A stretch of 43,479 bases of DNA, taken from the NCBI GenBank assembly GCA_946413585.1, contig CAMKLG010000023.1:1-43479 (forward strand). The letters are read 5' to 3'. Below, in pieces: positions 42,210 to 43,479 of the stretch (position 1 is its first letter; each line of letters begins with the position of its first letter). Position numbers and translations under genes: made by a program. The DNA is from an uncultured Bacteroidales bacterium (lineage in GTDB: Bacteria; Bacteroidota; Bacteroidia; Bacteroidales; WCHB1-69). Under the pieces are notes generated by a model, which saw only the letters and a list, made by a program, of their open reading frames with translations, ran no database searches and was not told the DNA's origin.

Positions 42210-42321
42210 TTTTTGGTTGTAGGTCGTGCACTGCCGAGAATAAGATGCTTTGACTTTGAACTTTGCTCCATCAACTGCTAACTATCAACAGCTTCAATAA
42301 CCCATAACCCATAACCTTTAG
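42210..42321. repeat. Word-repeat spacer before the TerB/DnaJ gene
   Basis: It contains TGACTTTGAACTTTG, CAACTGCTAACTATCAACAG and CAATAACCCATAACCCATAACC, ending right at the next ATG. The 15-mer at 42295-42309 equals those at 26339 and 30834. Confidence 0.7.
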
Positions 42322-43197
42322 ATGATATACACCCTAATCTTCAGCGTAATCGGTCTCGCCATTGGCGGGTTGGGCGGCGCATTCGGTGGATTCCTCATCG
42401 GATCTATTTTCGACAGCATCCGCAACAGCCGCAAGGCGCGGAAAGCGCAGGAAACTTTTAACCAAGGACGTCAGCAGTATTACAACGACCCGGCGCAGTT
42501 CGAAGATCAGATGCTTACGCTTATCGCCTTTGTGGCCAAGGCTGACAACAACCGACTATTGCAGTCGGAGTTTGACTATTGCAAACAATATTTCCAGAAG
42601 ACATTCCCGCACAGCGACATTTCCCAGTTGATGATCAAATTTCGAGACATTTTGAACAACAGCACAGATACGGAATGCAAAGAGGCGTGTGTGAAAATCA
42701 GCCATTTCGCGACCATCCACGAAAAGATAGCCATCCTGCAATGTCTGTTCGGTTTCGCCACTGCAGATGGGAATGCCCACCAACAGGAGATTAGCGCTAT
42801 CCGGCAGATTGCAAGCTGGTGCGGTGTGGACTCGCTGACCTACGAGGCCATCAAAATGATGTACGTAAGCTTCAGCAGCAACGATCCGTTTGGCAGTGGC
42901 GGTGGTTATAGCGGAGGAGGATATAGTGGCGGATACTCAGGCGGTTATTACGATCAATCCAGCAGCCGACAGAGTGTCAACTCCGGTCCAAGTTTGGATG
43001 ATTGTTACAAGATTCTCGAAGTTTCACCCGATGCCAGCGACGAAGAGGTGAAGAAGGCCTACCGCACAGCGGCGCTGAAATACCACCCCGACCGAGTAAG
43101 CCATCTCGGTGAGGACATGCGCAAAAAAGCGGAGGAGACATTCGCGAAAGTGAACCAAGCGTATGATAAAATCAAGGCGGCAAGAGGGATGAAATAG
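42322..43197 (+). CDS. DjlA-like TerB/DnaJ-domain membrane protein
   Basis: 291 residues. An N-terminal glycine-rich membrane segment (IYTLIFSVIGLAIGGLGGAF with more glycine after) precedes a TerB-like helical domain (about 50-185, QMLTLIAFVAKADNN and CLFGFATADGNAHQQEISAI). A low-complexity G/S/Y linker (about 190-215) leads to a C-terminal J-domain with SLDDCYKILEVSPDASDEEV and the HPD motif in KYHPDRVSHLGEDM. The layout matches DjlA co-chaperones, which recruit DnaK at the membrane. It has its own word-repeat spacer on each side; the partners are unknown. Confidence 0.87.
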   Translation: MIYTLIFSVIGLAIGGLGGAFGGFLIGSIFDSIRNSRKARKAQETFNQGRQQYYNDPAQFEDQMLTLIAFVAKADNNRLLQSEFDYCKQYFQKTFPHSDISQLMIKFRDILNNSTDTECKEACVKISHFATIHEKIAILQCLFGFATADGNAHQQEISAIRQIASWCGVDSLTYEAIKMMYVSFSSNDPFGSGGGYSGGGYSGGYSGGYYDQSSSRQSVNSGPSLDDCYKILEVSPDASDEEVKKAYRTAALKYHPDRVSHLGEDMRKKAEETFAKVNQAYDKIKAARGMK

Positions 43198-43340
43198 CGG
43201 TTGGCTGTTAGCTATTGGCTGTTCGACTTAGACATAGACTTAGACTTTTGACGTATGACTATTCCCTACTCCCTTAAACCATAAACTATAAACCTTAAAC
43301 CATAAACTATAAACTATAAACTCTAAACAAAATATCCTCC
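43198..43340. repeat. Word-repeat spacer before kamA
   Basis: It starts with GGTTGGCTGTTAGCTATTGGCTG, then GACTTAGACATAGACTTAGAC, and ends in about seven units of ACCATAAACTATAA type. Both the AGCTATTGGC words (25.6, 26.3 kb) and the AAACC words (37.8 kb, reverse complement) recur here. Confidence 0.75.
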
Positions 43341-43356
43341 GAAACAAATATTTTTG

Positions 43357-43364
43357 TACTTTTG
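43357..43364 (+). promoter_or_regulatory. -7 promoter box of kamA
   Basis: TACTTTTG fits TAnnTTTG, 36 bases before the ATG. No -33 box could be assigned. Confidence 0.6.
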
Positions 43365-43400
43365 CACCTCTAAATTTTTAAGATTCAATTATTAATAAAT

Positions 43401-43479
43401 ATGGCAAGTAGAAGAAAAGAATTATTCCCCAACGTTACCGACGCTGAATGGAACGATTGGAGATGGCAAGTCCGCAACA
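43401..43479 (+). CDS. kamA: Partial lysine 2,3-aminomutase (N-terminus)
   Basis: Only 26 codons are inside the window, but MASRRKELFPNVTDAEWNDW followed by RWQVRN is the very conserved N-terminus of KamA. The full enzyme is a radical-SAM, PLP-dependent protein turning L-lysine into beta-lysine, the first step of lysine fermentation. The frame runs off the right edge. Confidence 0.82.
   Translation, partial: MASRRKELFPNVTDAEWNDWRWQVRN

Overview
The window looks like a chromosomal segment from the Bacteroidota, most likely an anaerobic amino-acid-fermenting member of the Bacteroidales. The signs are: two proteins ending in type IX secretion (T9SS) type A sorting domains; Bacteroidota-type promoters (TAnnTTTG -7 boxes, one with a good TTTG -33 box at 19 bp); a zinc-free S14; families common in this phylum (DUF4139, PCMD, TamL, GH57 next to a glycogen debranching enzyme); indolepyruvate oxidoreductase; and the start of a lysine 2,3-aminomutase gene at the right edge. 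No rRNA, tRNA or CRISPR array was seen. Layout: 1-2.3 kb holds the 3' end of a T9SS-exported repeat protein and a DUF4139 protein. 2.6-8.3 kb is a 13-gene ribosomal protein operon running from rplV to rpsE, with its own promoter and a strong terminator; the usual partners upstream (rpsJ to rpsS) and downstream (rpmD, rplO, secY onward) are absent. 8.4-12.4 kb holds a PIF1-type helicase and two DUF4230 membrane proteins separated by a structured intergenic repeat. 12.5-16.6 kb (minus strand) is an nnr, thioredoxin-like, terC operon. 16.9-20 kb encodes a large secreted protein related to gingipain/HagA adhesin regions, followed by a strong terminator, a 14-bp tandem repeat and a single-gene Y1 (IS200/RAYT-like) transposase bounded by nested inverted repeats. 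21.1-26.2 kb holds a glycogen-type cluster (debranching enzyme, glycosyltransferase, GH57) and maf. 26.4-32.5 kb (minus strand) reads iorA, iorB, mreC, mreD, tamL. 32.7-38.9 kb holds a lone FecCD-type permease, two tandem GT4 glycosyltransferases, a CE1-like esterase and a PCMD protein. 39-43.2 kb holds clpC, kdsC and a TerB/DnaJ protein, and 43.4 kb onward is the 5' end of kamA. How the genes fit together: the ribosomal genes form one translation operon. The debranching enzyme, glycosyltransferase and GH57 enzyme probably make and remodel a storage glucan. IorAB and KamA point to amino acid fermentation. MreCD, TamL and KdsC serve the cell envelope. The most unusual material is intergenic. 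First, a multi-hairpin element with C(GNA)G mini-loops fills two separate stop-to-start gaps (11652-11790 and 41557-41669) and shows a compensatory base change. Second, degenerate short-word repeats (TAACTGCTAACT, AATAACCCATAACC, GGTTAAG styles) fill at least eight intergenic gaps and in places fold into long perfect hairpins.
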